From NCBI RefSeq assembly GCF_003945595.2, contig NW_024104529.1, forward strand, positions 248,001 through 312,000: 64,000 bases of DNA. The letters are read 5' to 3'. The DNA is from Pipra filicauda. Lineage: Eukaryota; Chordata; Aves; Passeriformes; Pipridae. Below, piece by piece: positions 1 to 14,096 of the stretch. The translations under genes and the position numbers were made by a program. Below the pieces are notes generated by a model. The model saw nothing but the letters and a program-made list of their open reading frames with translations. It was not told where the DNA came from and did not search any database. Positions within the stretch are counted from its first letter, which is position 1. Each line of letters starts with the position of its first letter.

Positions 1-1051
1 TTAAGATTTACTTATGTCACCAGTAGTTTTGAATAAAAGACCCAAGGCATTGAAATTCTTGCATTTAAAGATAAGAAAATTTTCCTTCAAAATTTGCACC
101 CTTTACCCAAGGAAAAATAATTTTGAACAAAATTCTATTTTCCAGTTGGATGTGGTTTTGGCTGAGAAGCTTTCATCAGTTTTACTGGGCCAGAAATGAA
201 ATGCCAATCAGTGCCTGTTTCCCTTTTCATCATTATAGGAAGAAGTATTATATAGAAATTGTCCTCGTGCAGTTCAAAGTCTGCTATGTGTTCAGCTAAA
301 TACACTTCTTTTTTTTCACAATAAGCGCATTTGCAAATCTTTTCTGGGGCATATTTTTGCACACTCATTTTTGTTCCGCTGTTCTCTTGTTCCCAGAGAG
401 CTGACCTTAATCAAAAGCCTTTGTACTTTTGATCCATATCATACTTCCCTTAAAAATTCATGTATCATGAAGGTAGCAGTGCTTAGTGAACCAACTGTTT
501 TCTTTCATTATTTTATTTAAGAAACCAAAAGTTGTACTTTCAGTCATTGCCAAAGTCAAAATTGCATCAGCAGGGGAGAACATGTAAGCAGAAACTTTTG
601 GAGCAGAGAGAGTGTGAGAATGAATAAAGACAACCAACATTATTTGCCTGCTCCAGTCCACAAACATGGTCTGACTGCTACAGACAGTGGAAACTATTTA
701 TGTACCGATGCACCTGATACGCATTAATGAGTTCACTTGAGGATTTATGGTCATAAAAGATGTTGAGAGAAACAATGAAAATAACTGAGGGGTGAAATTA
801 TCCTTGAAGTAAAATATTAATAAATGAAATTTTTTCAGTATCTTGATTAAGATGTTCCCATTTAAGACAAACTCAGTGCCATTTACAAAGTACAGTTTGG
901 TTGAGAGTAAGAGGTGAGAGGACCCATCATTAGGTACCCTCAGCTCTTCAGTAATGCAGCTGCACTGCTGACCCACTGCCACAGAAAGTCAACTCATGAG
1001 GTTTATGTGGACACAAAAAGACATCCTTCTATATTATATATGTCTGTGTAA

Positions 1052-1074
1052 ACACACACACACACATATATATA
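1052..1074. repeat. (CA)n/(TA)n microsatellite
   Basis: A short compound dinucleotide tract, CA repeats running directly into TA repeats. Simple-sequence repeat with no further feature. Confidence 0.9.
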
Positions 1075-4000
1075 AAAATTGGTTTAATCACATTTAAAAA
1101 TTGAGATGAGGACCCATGGCTTTTCTTCCATTTGGAAGCATGACACACTCCTTTACTATTCCAGCATCCTTCAGACACAGATCACATGTGACCAGATCAG
1201 TTTAGATTTCATCTGAGTGAAGTCTTGGGCTCTGCTCTATAGGAAATATGCAAATGCCAAAAATAGTTGCTTGAACTAGAATTAATCACAGCATCATACT
1301 CCATTCCCAAAATGGCTTCAGTGACAGGAGGTCTGAGGAAAAGCATCTAAGAGTTTTGAAGGAGATGGATCAGAGTATATATTTGATTTATGTAAAAATA
1401 GGATGCCATGTCACCTGCAGCTACATGTTAATTTAGTATAGTCTCTACATTGAGGGGGGTGTGTTTTTATCCAGGGTAGAGCTCACTGCAGTACCAGGCA
1501 TATTATCAGCATTAATCAATTAACAAAACCATCAAAACCAAAACCTTTTGAAATCCCTCAATATGTACAGATTCTCTGATATACACAAGAGTAAAAGTAT
1601 TTTATTTTGTGTATTTAATGTAAGGATAGTTTGTCATTTCTTAAATTAGGATCTGCTGCCTGCAGTCAGCTGGCTTCATTAATCTCTCTTTCTCTGTTAT
1701 CGCACTTCTTTGTCTTTAAGTGTTTTTATTTTAAATCAAACTTTTAAAAAATTTCACAGTGTCATCCTCATATCCTTCACATCCATCATTAAAGAATAAT
1801 GTTACTTTTCAAATAAAATCTCAGCAAATTACATGACTTTTATAGACAACACACCAACTTAATTGGCATGCTTTTAAAATTAACCTGCCTTTCACTGAAA
1901 AATATAAAACCTCTACTTGCACACAAAGTCCACCCAATTTTGTAGCTCAGCTAAAAAACAATAACCATAACAATAGGGTATTCACCTGGTTTTATGATGC
2001 ACTAAGTAGAACTCGAGTAAAAAAAAATAATCACAAAAGGAAAATATTAACGTTAAAAACGATCTAATGCAAAAGCATTAATCAGCTATTGTGAACCCCT
2101 CAGCTCCTGAGGCTGCAGGGACCAACTGGGCCTGGGGTGGAGGGACTACTCACAGCCCTGGGGAGCCACCACCAAGCACAGCACATGCCAATGATGACCC
2201 CAACACCAGGATGACTTTTGGCTACACCTCCTGGATGCTCTTGCTTCGGGGAGAAAGAGAATATGCCTGCTGCTCCAAAGCAGAAAAGTCCCTTGTATCC
2301 CCAGGAGTCCCTGAATCCTGCCTTTTGCTGACTGCTGCTCCTCCATGCTGGCTGTGGGATGAAAAGAGAGGGGAAGCACCAGAAGGGCAAGGGGTCTTAT
2401 GATAACTACACCATCTTTGTTGTTTTCTTATGCTTCATGAAAAACAAACTGCAGCCAACCTTGTGAACTTGATCTGAAGGACCCACAAGAGCCCTAAAAA
2501 TGCAACTCAAGTCTTTCCTACAGCACTCTGTTCAGAGTAAGTCCCTATGACTCCATTACTGTCTATGCCTTTTTATCAATCTTTTTATTTATTTGTCTAC
2601 TACAATAAGCAGAAGTTGCAAAAGACTCTGAAACAGCTGGGATATAGCATGAGTCAGATATTAATTAGCAAAACATGAATACTATGAGTGACAAGTGTTT
2701 TACAGACGTTTTTCTGACAATTTAGAGTAAGTGCAAAGAAGGGCCAAGGCTAGAACTTCCAGAGGAGGCTCCTTTGGGCAACTCCTGGAAGAAAAGTCTT
2801 TCTGATTGGCAAGACCTGGCTCTCAAGGCTCCCTCCAGCTTGACTTTCAGTCCAAGCCTCCTGTTTTGGACCTAACAATTAGGCAGGTTTGCAAAAGCCA
2901 AAGGGTTCCTGTTAGCACATGGACACCCCCATCTGTGGAGGTACCCTGGGAGTGCTTCACAGACACAAACTGCAAGAGGGCTCTGTGTGTGTAACCAGGT
3001 GGCTGAGCCCTCTTACAGAGATAGCTGGTGCTATTACCAGGTCTTGGGATGATATTAAAAGCCATGTGGGTTCTGGTGCTTTACCTCAAGGTGCTGCTCC
3101 CTCCCAGAGGCACGTGGTTCTGGAAAAATCCCTGCGTCCATGTTTTTAAAATGCTGCTAGGCATCAAATTTGTCCTTGGTGATAAATGTTAGTTACTTTC
3201 GAGAAATATGGGCAAATAAACTCTCAAAAAAACTGATTTCAAAGTCTAAATAATTTTTAAGCTTGCTTCTTCTTCCCCCCTCCCCTTCATTTGACTCACG
3301 ATTTCAGCAGAATGGAAGAGCTGCTGGTGCAGCTCAGAGCAGTTGTTGGCACATTACCTACCACCCCTGCCTGCATACTTGGTGTGCACAGGGGCTGTGT
3401 ACAGACTTACACATGCGACTGCTGGCCTGCCTTATCCCTCCTCCCTCCCCCGAAATGTCCTAGCTCAGGCCTTGGGACAATAAAGGGCATGCAGGCTGCT
3501 TTTTCACTCTTTGAAACACCCCCGGAGAATCATTCCCAGGCAGAGGAATGCTCACTATGGCTGTACCCAGTCAAGCTAGAATAGCAGGTCTGCATGACAA
3601 AACTCTTCTTAAAGCTATCCCATTCACCACTGTTATTTGCTTGCCTTGGATTTCTTGCCTCTCACTTCCTGCATGTGGAGAAGGTGTGGAGCAAAGCCCT
3701 TGTGAATCAGGGGCAAACACACCAGAAGAAGGGCTTTTTCGGCACAAGAATTGAGAATGCTTTCAGTTAAATATACAACCACCTAAGCCCCTGACTGCAC
3801 ATTCTTCAGGTTTCAGTAAGTTTAGCTGTGCTGCTCTTCAAGCTGTTTCCACCCACAGCTACCCACCCATCCACCTTTTCTTACACATTTAATAAAACAA
3901 ACAGTAAGCATGGAAAAACAGAATGCTTTCACCGTGTCACTCAGAGCCACCCCATCACATTCCCAAGTCTGCCTGTCAGAATACAGCTGCTGCAGGTTTA

Positions 4001-7000
4001 CCTGAATGCTCAGGGTTTGTCATTTCATGACTGGAGGCTGTGAATTACAAATAATGCAAGTACTAAAATCATAGCCCAGCGCCAGCTGCCCTGTGGGAGG
4101 GACTATAAACTTTGCAGCCAGAATAAACAGCAGGATACTTTGAGTGACCACTGCTTCATCCTCCCACACATATCTTATTCATCTTGTCTCCTTTTGATGA
4201 CATTAAAAGCTGCTGCAGCATAAAAAGAAATATTAATCTGCAAGAGAAATATGAAGAGCAATTTAATACTGAGGCAAGCTAACAGATCTGGAACCATGGC
4301 ATAGCTGTTACTGTCATCAACCAGCTTTCTAACAGAACATAGGTTTCAGCAAGTTACAATTGTCAAGGAATACAGAAGTAGAGAGAATATACGGAATATT
4401 TATGTACTTTTCATGTGACCCAAAAACTAACCATGCTTTACGGGATGGGAAAGAAGTTGCATTTAAGCCATTGAGCAGAAGACATAAGTAAAGTTTAAAA
4501 GAACTCCCTTGTTTTCTAGTTTTGAATATTATCATTCTCTCTTCTCAGAGGTTATTGAAAATTATTATTACTTTATTTCATCAAATAGTTGGTGTAAATA
4601 GAAAGGAGGTATGAGATGCTGAACTTCCTTCATTCTAGGTTACATTTTATCCTTTATGCACAAAGCAGCAAGGCAGGTGTTTCTGAATAAATAGTGAAAA
4701 GCTCTGCTGTTAAACCTGTAACAGGGTTAGTGTGGACGTGTAACAAGGGCCTCCTTACAAAAACCCTCCACCAATCTCTGCAGAAAAGCTGATTCCTCTG
4801 TTAGAGTGGCACAAATCCACTGAGCTTAACAGGTCTAATTTTCAGCACACACCAGTAGATATCCAAGACAGGCCCAGAGTTACCAGCCCAGTTAGCCTCT
4901 GGTAAGGAAAAAGCCCGTGCAATCTTCAGAAGAAGCCGAGACAAAGGCTCAGCAGCCAGCCATTGTGGCTTTAACTAATCAGAGAGAAACCACCTGCAGG
5001 AATACCCCCTTTTCTGTTTACTCCCAGCAGAACCTTCCAAATGATGATTAATCACTGAATAAACTGAACAACTGACAATGACATAATGACAAAGGGAAGG
5101 CAGAGAGGGGCACCAGCACTGGTGGACGTGGCTCGAGCATGGGTGGGTGGAATGGCCAAAGAAGATGGATGGCCTAAAAACACTTGACACTTAAGTATCT
5201 CCTGTGTAGCAGGAGGATGGCTATGCTAAAGTGAGCTGCCAGCTTCAAGCAAATAATGCTCTGCACAATAAGCTGACACACTTCCTTCAGCTGTCAGCAG
5301 CAACGCAGAGGGGCAGCTTCCTCAAGAACGAACTAATGAGGCTTTTAATTGGGATATGAAGCCCTGATAATAACAGAAATAAGAGATACTGTAAATGACA
5401 GGATAATCCATTACAGCGGGAAGCACTGTGAATGTTTTACTGATTATACCCACATATTATCCTACCTATGTCCCTACTAATTTGAAAAATGATGAATCAT
5501 AAGGTTCAAACAGGACTCAGATGAGTCAATTAGACTAAGTAGTGATATCAAAAGCTCATATTTTCTGCACATAGGAATCAAGCATGTTTTGCCTAACAAC
5601 AAACAAAAATGAGCTGTGTTTCACACTCTCAGTTGACCAAGTCATTAGCAACATGGAAGAATACTTCTTTAAATTTCCCATATTTTCAGATGTTCTTGCC
5701 CCTGTGGAGTCCTTTCTGGCAGATGTTTATTAGCCAGAAAAAACATTTGCAGGAAATGAAATATTGTCTTGCAGCATTCTGCTGATTCCACTTCTAATTT
5801 TATCAGTCCAGGGTTAGTTTGGGTGTTTCAGTGAGTATCCACATAACGAGAAAACTTTGACTGCTATTAGCCAAACTCCGCACATCCAGTATTCAGACCA
5901 AAACTGGGCTCTGGTGTTCAACTGGGACATCACTTTTCCTCTCTTTATGCACACAATGTTCTCCCTGAAGTTGAAATGCAAGAGCTGTAAGATTAAGCCT
6001 TGGGGACAAACTCACTATATATCTAGTTTGGGCAGTTAGTTATGCTAATGCAGAACGATTAGGTAAATCTCCACACCCGTCAAGAGACACAGGGCATCAA
6101 GCACCTCACTGCCTTTGAAAACATGGCTGATACATCACCTGATTTGAAAGGTGCTTTTTACCGAACAAAGAAAGATTGTCTGGCTCAGTCTTGTGCTGGT
6201 TTTGCACTGGAAGAAACAAGTAGAAAAGTTCAAATAATGCCAATAGGATTAAAACCTTTTCCATCTATTTTGTGATTGTTTTTAATTTTAGGATCCTAGC
6301 ACAGCTATAAAAGAGGATTTGAAACAAATTAAATAAAAAAATTGTTTTAATGGTTTGGTTTTGTGCTACTGGGATTTTTCTGCCTCTTCCCATTTGTGAA
6401 AAGAGTAGTGGAATTACTGGGGTAAATCAAATCCCAGATGCTTGTATTTTAGCTTCAGGTTAATTTAGAACATTTTCCATTTTGAATTACTGTACTGAAA
6501 GCAGGAATATCTCCACGTGAAAACTGCTGTGAATATTTTCTATATCTCAAAAGGCATTTTTTTGTAGGGGAAAACATTCACAAACCACTTCAGCTACACA
6601 GAATATAAATTAAGTCCGATCTCATGGTAATTTGCATTTTCTCTCTGATTTAACAGAAAACAGACAATTAAGATGAAAGTTATTGCAAGGATGCATCTGC
6701 ACTTCCAGACTTTAGCCTATGTCAGTATTTTTATAGTGTACTTCCTTGGCCAATGGTTTAGTAAAATTTAGCTTTCCCTTTTCCTACCATTTTCTATAAA
6801 AGGTCTCAAATGCAGCTTAGGAATATCTTAGCTTTGAAAAAAACCAAACAGAAATAGACGTTTGAGGATCGAGACATTTACACAAACCCAAAGTACTTTC
6901 TTGGGGGCAGAAACATCCAGGAACTTTTACCATTACAAAACTGGGATCTTCTCAAAGTGCCCAGAGAGTGACTTGCTCTGAGGGTCTTTCAACAAACTCT

Positions 7001-9609
7001 GTTCGCTCCTTCTCAGCACCTGAGGTGGAGTAACTACGTGCAGTAACGTGCATGTCCATGCCATAAGCTTGCAACTGCCAAATGCTTGACTGTGCTCAGC
7101 TCCATCACCTCACCTCCTCAGCACGATGGGCACTTTCCAGCCTTCCTGTTTAAGCTGGTTTACAAGAGGGGCCAGAGAAAAGTGTGTGTATGAACTGTAG
7201 CATAACACTCCCAGCAAGGCTTGGAGCCCAGGCACTGCTCCAGGACTGGTTGGGTACTCTACATGACATCCTGACTCCAGCTCAGACACTGCAGATCCTT
7301 CTGTGACCTAAACCTTTTCTGATGACAGAACTTGGTCTCAGTCTCACTTGTGAACTTTCAGAACTCCTATCTGCCAGGACTGCCAGTACTTCCTAGGAAC
7401 ACCGCTCCATACCCTGGAAGGGCTCCTGAACATAAGTGTGTACAGTTACAATTTTTATACTTCCATCCTGCCATATCTGTTCCATTCCTCCACCACATTA
7501 AACACTTCCTCATGACAGCTATCTGCACACTATCACCAGCTATCCGCACAAGCATCTTCCTGTTTCATGTTAACTGTTTTTATCCCTTAAAATTCACATC
7601 ACTCAATAGATGGTCAAAATCCTCCACTAAAAACCCTTCCTTACTCCTTCACTGGTACAGTCAGTACTAACTCAAGAAAGCTCTCCCACATCAATTGAGT
7701 GCTCAGCCCAAACCTTCCAAAATCTCCAGTTATTCTGACGAGTCTTAACTCTTAATAAGAATTGAGTTTCTTATCAAAATCATCTAAGAGTCTTGGGCAC
7801 CAATATTATATATTCCGACTGCTTTGCACAGTCCTTTGTCCAAAGTCAACATGTAAATTTAAGGAGATCATTTAATGTTAAAGGTGCAACCTCTCCTACA
7901 GAAAGGAAAATTCCATTTTCAGCTCTATTTCAGTAGCTATCGCCAAATTTGCTAAATATTTTTTCTCTACATTGACATCTTTCTGTTACAGCACAGACTT
8001 TTCCACAGATTTTTAGAATACCACTCTGTGATCTCTGCTGTCCTCTCAGAGCAGATCATTATTCACAACCGCAATAGCTGTAGCTTCTTGATGCTTTTTT
8101 CCCCTCACATTCACACTTCTACATCTGTATTTTTAATCAACCTCCCCCAGTCCTTTTTCAATGTCTATTTCAAACAAATATTTTGCTTATTTCCTTTAGA
8201 TTTTGCATATATATTTCTCTTGATCCAGACAGGATCAGGAGATGAAGACAAAATGCTTTGAGGAAAAGCTTTCCCCTTGTATTTATTCCCTCCTTATTTT
8301 ACACAGCTCTCTTCATTGGCTCTTCAGAAAGAAATCCTAGTGACCTTTGAAATGCACAGATAATTTTAGAAGACTCAGCCACAGACAAGGTTAGAAAGTA
8401 GTGAACAGGCAGGGAAGAGCAGATAACTTGTTTTGTTACTGTTCCTTCATTTTCTTTAAGATACTTCTTTTCTGAAGTCTTATAAAAACATACATTCCAG
8501 TGAGCAAGGAAATAGTAGAAGGGAAATAAGAAAGTACAGACAGTGCATTTTCCCTTCAAAATGTTTAAAACATCTTGTGCTCTTTCTTTGCAACAGTGAA
8601 GATTGATGTCTTTTTTAGGATAATGCTTCAAGGAAACTACATTACAAAAAATACCAGCTTCCTTTCAACTAGTTCTCTGCATGTGGCAGGATATTGGTGA
8701 AAATCAGCAAATTTGGGGTGTTAATGTTCAACCAGGTACAGTGAAGGGTGCAAAGCACTTAAAGACAGATCAGCTTGACAGATTCTGCACTCCAGCCTAT
8801 TTAGCCAGGCATGTACTTCAGTTGTAAGTTGCCTTGTTTAATTAGCTACTGAGGTGTTCCATCTTCATCCCTAGTGCCTCATGCCTCATAGGATGCAGGA
8901 GCAGTCACTGCTTGGGACTATGATGGAGCAGGGCTTGATTGTTCTACAAGGTGTCCCATGGATGGGGACCAGACACTGTTGATTAACCATTAACTTTGCA
9001 ATTCTTAGCATCAAGTTTTTTTTCTTTCAAGGATGCTAAGATAGACACTTTGGAAAGATCTGAAATGCTGTGTAGAAGATGACAGATTGCTTTGTGTATT
9101 TTAAAAAGGGCTGATTACAGCAGGCTCTATCACCAGAGCAATTTAAGAATGAGAAAAATACAGGAAGAGATGGAGGAATTTCTATGAGACTTTTTTAAAA
9201 ATACATTCACCATAAAAGCACATTTGAAATGTGTGCAGAGATGCCTCTATTGAATGTATTTCTAATCAAATACATATACAGGATTAAAGCACACCTTGCT
9301 GAAAACTCATGTGAAGCCAATTTTGAGCAATCAGAAAAATTCATTAATCCATAGGTTTACATTGTTTTTACAGAGGAAAGAAGAGACATTTGTAGAAGAA
9401 AGTAGAAGTGGACCGATCTGAATAGCAGAGACCCCAGTGAAGTAAGTGTGCTGCTTAAAATATGTATGTTCAATGTGTTGTGTTCACTGCAAAATCACTT
9501 GAAATTTTTTGTACCATTGACTCTTTCTGTCCTGAATACCACTACAATTTAGCTCTTGGATGCTTCAAAATGGTTTCTAGGTGCTCTGCTGTGGAGTATT
9601 TAATTTTCT

Positions 9610-9660
9610 TTATGGAGTTAGGTTATGGAGTTAGGTTATCTTAGGTTATTAGTTGGTTAG
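9610..9660. repeat. short tandem duplication (TTATGGAGTTAGG-type)
   Basis: A unit of about 13 bp, TTATGGAGTTAGG, occurs twice back to back. Degenerate TTAGGTTAT words follow. This is a local slippage-type duplication of no evident function. Confidence 0.7.
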
Positions 9661-11187
9661 CGATCCACACTTTTACAGTTCCCTCTTGCTCCCAATTCCA
9701 AGTAACTATATAAGTAAGAAATTTTCATTAGTACCCGTAAAAATAAATCTAGTCTAGTGCCGGCTACTACAGTATTCATAATACACATTAGTTTTAATTG
9801 TTCAAATTAGTCAGCCCATTGTTCTGACCTCTGGCCTTCCTTTTCCCATCCCTTGAAGAAAGCATTGCAGAGAAGGGCACAGCAACCAAGCCTCGATATT
9901 GCTGCAAAGCCTTCAGATTTCTCCAGGCATTTCAAATTGTGGTTGGGCTCCCCAGGACCACAGAAGAGCCTGGACCTCTGGTGGTGATCTGCACTTAGTG
10001 CTCGGCAGAGGTCAAAGCTTCATGATCCCACTTCCATGGGTTTGCAGGATGGGAGAACTGACATCTTGATTTACAACAGTCCAAGTGAGATTAAGTCACA
10101 ACAGAGCTGAGCACAACAGTGACTAGGGTGATGTTTTGACCAGGTCAGGTCATCGGTAGTGTCTCCAAACATCCCACACCTATTGACCAGAGAAATCAAA
10201 TAACAGTACTGGAACAGCACTCATCTACCAAAGGAAGTCAAGCTTAATTTTCTCAACTTAGTACATCCCTTCATTTGTTTAGGTAGACTGGGATATTGCT
10301 CTGCTTCCTCCCAGTCGTGTCAATAATTTGCCAGACAGCAGAGATAAAAACACTCCAGCTGCCCATCATACACCTCTGGGAGTGGGCACAGCACCAGTCC
10401 TTCAGCTGCTCAGCTCACACCCAAAGAGCCACTGAAAGCAAACCTCCCGAACTGCGCTTCCCTGTTCCCTTTGCCCCAAGGACCTGCAGTTCCACAAGCT
10501 GAGCAGCAGCTGTAGGAGACTGGAGAAGACGCTGTCTCCTGGCTGAGGCACATGGCACCTGCCACCCAACACATGACACACACAGCCCTGCAACTGCAAA
10601 AGGGTCTCAGGTCACAGACTCTGTACAAGTGAGGGCACCCCATTCTCTGCACTCCTCCTTCGTGCTTCCTTAGTCGACCATGGCTTGTGTGTGCTGAATT
10701 CTAGGACACACTGAAGAATCCTGCCATTTACCAAGTCCTCACACAAGCAATTTTTAAGGAAGTTCTTGAAAATTTTTGCAAGGTACAGTTATTTTTTTTT
10801 TGCCTTTTCCCCCTTCCCGGTCCTTTAATTGACATGCAGCAAAAGTTGTGTGATTTACATGTGCCTGGAAAGGATGGGAGCAGCTATTTTTAACTGTATC
10901 ACTTGCTTTTAATTCCATCATTCAATTAGACACATATTTTTAGCTTCAGGAAACTTTCTTTTCAAGAGGTGAAATGCCAGCACAGTACACCAGCAGAACC
11001 ATTAGCTGTCAAAATAAAACAGGCTTCATATTCACAGAACAACAAGATCGACTACACACGACAGAAATAAGATGGCAGTGCACTTTTACTTTTCAGCAGC
11101 TAGCTCAGTGTTTTCTGTATTAAATTTAATAGGCATTTTACATGGGATGTCGGATATTTTTGTCTCTGCAAATAGGGTTCTTTCCTT

Positions 11188-11207
11188 AAAAAAAAAAAAA
11201 AAAAAAA
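11188..11207. repeat. poly(A) tract
   Basis: An uninterrupted run of 20 A. No retrocopy is recognisable immediately upstream, so it is treated as simple sequence. Another A/purine-rich tract follows at about 11562-11588. Confidence 0.9.
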
Positions 11208-13775
11208 TCTAAGTTTCCTGCTGCTTATATAGGGAAAACAGTACATAAATTGCAGTCTTACACTCACAATGACTAGGTAGTCATAATTTTTAAAAACAAT
11301 GTCACAAAAGCTATTTCGACGCTGTCACTCTTAAGAATAATTAGTTTCCATCAAAGCAACAGATTATCTGTTCATGTTGTCCACTGGGTCATTACAATGG
11401 GCAACCAATACAGATAAATGGTATCTAATCTTTTCTGCTCTTCTATTGGACTGATTGATGGTTATAACTTCTCCGATATTATAAGGCAGAAAAATTATGC
11501 TGACATTTAGAAGCAAAAGCACAGAAAGATAAAACTAAGTACAAAGCACATCCAACACCATAAAAAAAAAAAAAGGAGGAAAAAAAAAGCTAAAGACAAA
11601 TAGAACAGAAAAACAAATGACAATTAGGCCAAAAGAGAATTATAGAGGGGAACAGCTATACGTTGTGGGTGGCAAGGAGCTCAATTAATTATAGAACATG
11701 AAGGGAAATCCAGGCATTTCCATTAGATGTTATTAAAAGACATATTGACTGAGCTTTCTTTACATGTTATGCCTTAGAAGAAGACAAAAGGATTTCCCTG
11801 GTATTGATTTGTTCCTGGAATTGGTCGACTTTAGGACATGAAGAATAACATAATGAGAGGTGGCTGGGTAACAAACAAGGAAGAACGAATTGCTGCCACT
11901 GACACTCACATTTGTGAGCTTCCATATATTATTGCCTCTCTCAATTTAGCATTTGTTCATATTGCTTGTCAAAAACCATTAAACCACAAAATATGTTCTA
12001 AACTAAAAACAGCAAACCTATCAGTTATTCATCTACTGTACAAATAATCCCCATTTTCAGCAGACCTGCTCAAAAGCATTAACAATGTTAACTAGCTGGC
12101 TGGATTCACAGTGTTCCTGTGAGGTACTAAATGCCCTGAACTGCTCCCAGGTAGGAGGGAAATATTCAGCTTTTTGGAGGAGCAGTCTTTTTCCCCTTCA
12201 ACAATAAAAATCTGTCCCATGTTCATCTGCTGCTTTGCAGCTGGAGTAGGCTGACCCCAAGACCAACCCTCCAGGCAGAGCAGCAAGAAGAGGATGAGGG
12301 TGACTGTCGGTATGACAGCCTGTGGGCTGAGGGGCTTCTAAACATCTTCTTGCTGGTGAAGATAAACAAAAAGCTCTATTTTGCTGTGATGGCCTAATCC
12401 TGTCCATGACAGGCTGTTCTATAAAATAGCTGGTCAGGGACCATCCTGGAGGTTAGAGGAAAGAGCACTGGCACTATTACCCCCCATGTAGGTAATCACC
12501 AAAAGAAATTAAAAGACAGAGGAGTATTTCTCACCAGTATAATTTATGTTGATATGAGAAAAGTAAGAAGTTCCATACCAATAATTAGTACTACACTACG
12601 GCTGGCTTCCCTCCATGAGAACAAAGGCTGGTGAACATAACCATCTTCTCTTATGTATGTGCTTAACAATCGTTCTCACAGCTATAATTCTTTGAGCAGT
12701 TTTGTATCATGCTAACAGTCTGACTACAAAATAATTTTCTGCTACCATGACTATATATCCACAGCAGGTAAAACCTCCTCAATCTATAGATCCTCAGCCA
12801 GACAACTACCTCCAAAATTATACTATGAGTTACACTTCTCATACTCTGGCATTTACCTTTTGATTTATCAGCAGCTGTCCTCGGTTTTGGCTCCTGAAAT
12901 TTCGTGCAGCAGCTGATTTCGCCATTTCTCTCAGATTCATAGAATAGCTTCAGGTAAGAGAATACTTTGTTATGCAAGTGTTATTTGGAAAAATAGCTTA
13001 CAAAACATGAAGAGCAGCAGTGGATGTGGTAAGCCTTAAGCAAGTGCGAGCCAACTAGCTTCTCCACTACACCATTGTTCAGAGATGAATACCTAGATAA
13101 AGAACTGTCTTCACGTTTGCTGTCTCTAACATTTTTTAAGTTTTCACTCTTAGACTCATCCACTAAGTCAATGTCTCTGGGAAGGATAAATCACAGAGCT
13201 ACCCTCACTACATTTATAATTTCCACTCAGAATGAAATGTGCTCTCCATTTTGTGACAATATAAAATCTCAAAAATATAAAATCCTGTCTCAAGTGTAAG
13301 CAAAACGCCAAAATACTAACATTTTCTGAATGAAAACAATACTAAATTCCCATCAATGCTATTTGTACTATTCTATCGATTTCTAGAATGCACAACATAT
13401 TATTGTTACGTTTTTTACTTCACATTTGGTTTTGAATGGAAATTCTTTGTTTTGAACAGCGTAGTTTTTCAACTGTAAAAATTGCTACTAGTATTAATTT
13501 ATAAAAGACAAGGACTGAAATCTGAAGTTCTAGTGCTTTTGTCAAAGTTTAATGAATATTAGGTTCCAAAATTCTGATCCTCAGTTACATGTTTTTTCCT
13601 TAAGCTACAAAATAATTTGGGGGTTAAGCTAACTACTGTGGGGATGAATAAAATCAATCAGTGTCTAACTTAACCAGTTGGAAACAACAAAGCTTATCCC
13701 ACTTCTTCAAAGCAAATCCAAGTCTGCTAACCTGGGAAACTAACAGAAGCGCTTCTCAATAAGGCAAAAATTTGA

Positions 13776-13781
13776 GGCAGC
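13776..13781. repeat. target-site duplication, left copy (GGCAGC)
   Basis: The six bases GGCAGC directly abut the left LTR and recur at 20874-20879 directly after the right LTR. A 6-bp duplication is what class II (alpha/beta-type) retroviral integrases make. The matching copies show that the whole 13782-20873 block entered as one insertion and that neither flank has been rearranged since. Confidence 0.9.
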
Positions 13782-13925
13782 GTCTCAGTCTGAAGAGACT
13801 AGAATGTTTGCTAAAGAGGATGAGTTATGAAATAGACCAAACTCCTCTCTCTCAGCAATTGTGAATCCAAAATTAAGGGGCTTTAATCGAGGAAGTGTGG
13901 AAAAAACCAGAAGAAATAACAACCC

Positions 13926-13948
13926 TTTATTAAAAGATATATATATAT
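13926..13948 (-). promoter_or_regulatory. LTR TATA-like box (13937-13948) and AATAAA (13926-13931), 3' LTR
   Basis: On the minus strand an alternating TATATATATAT tract is followed about 6 bases later by AATAAA. These are the only core-promoter and polyadenylation signals recognisable in the LTR, and the same pair occurs at 20095-20117 in the 5' LTR. Tight TATA/AATAAA spacing puts the transcription start and the polyadenylation site within the last 140 or so bases of the LTR. Whether either signal is used cannot be told from sequence. Confidence 0.55.
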
Positions 13949-14081
13949 TGGCAACAACAGTAACAAAACACAAAACAGGTCTTAAGGAATACTTCTTTGT
14001 CCCTTAGCGCAGTCCTAATCGTTGCCTGCAGGGGCGCTGTTGGATCGCTAGAGGTGTAGAGCCTGCAGTACCCTGTCGTGG

Positions 14082-14096
14082 TCAGCAGGGGGCGCT
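14082..14096 (+). promoter_or_regulatory. CTCF-like motif in the 3' LTR
   Basis: TCAGCAGGGGGCGCT matches the vertebrate CTCF core consensus (CCASYAGRKGGCRSY) at 14 of 15 positions. An identical copy in the same orientation is at 20251-20265 in the other LTR. Binding is a prediction only. Confidence 0.5.

Larger units (their letters stand above)
1..13775. other. AT-rich intergenic DNA, no supported gene
   Basis: I see no exon set, RNA gene or recognisable protein here. Open frames reach at most about 120 codons, and none shows a family motif or adjoining splice signals. The stretch holds a CA/TA microsatellite near 1.05 kb, A-tracts near 11.19 and 11.57 kb, and GC-richer islands near 2.09-2.40 and 2.75-3.50 kb that I cannot assign to a repeat family. 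If synteny is as in other vertebrates, this is the distal part of the EGR2-NRBF2 interval. That placement is inferred, because EGR2 is not in the window. Confidence 0.6.

Noticed and set aside
2091..2402. Open frames on both strands in a GC-richer patch
   Set aside because: No recognisable protein and no gene signals. Probably base composition.
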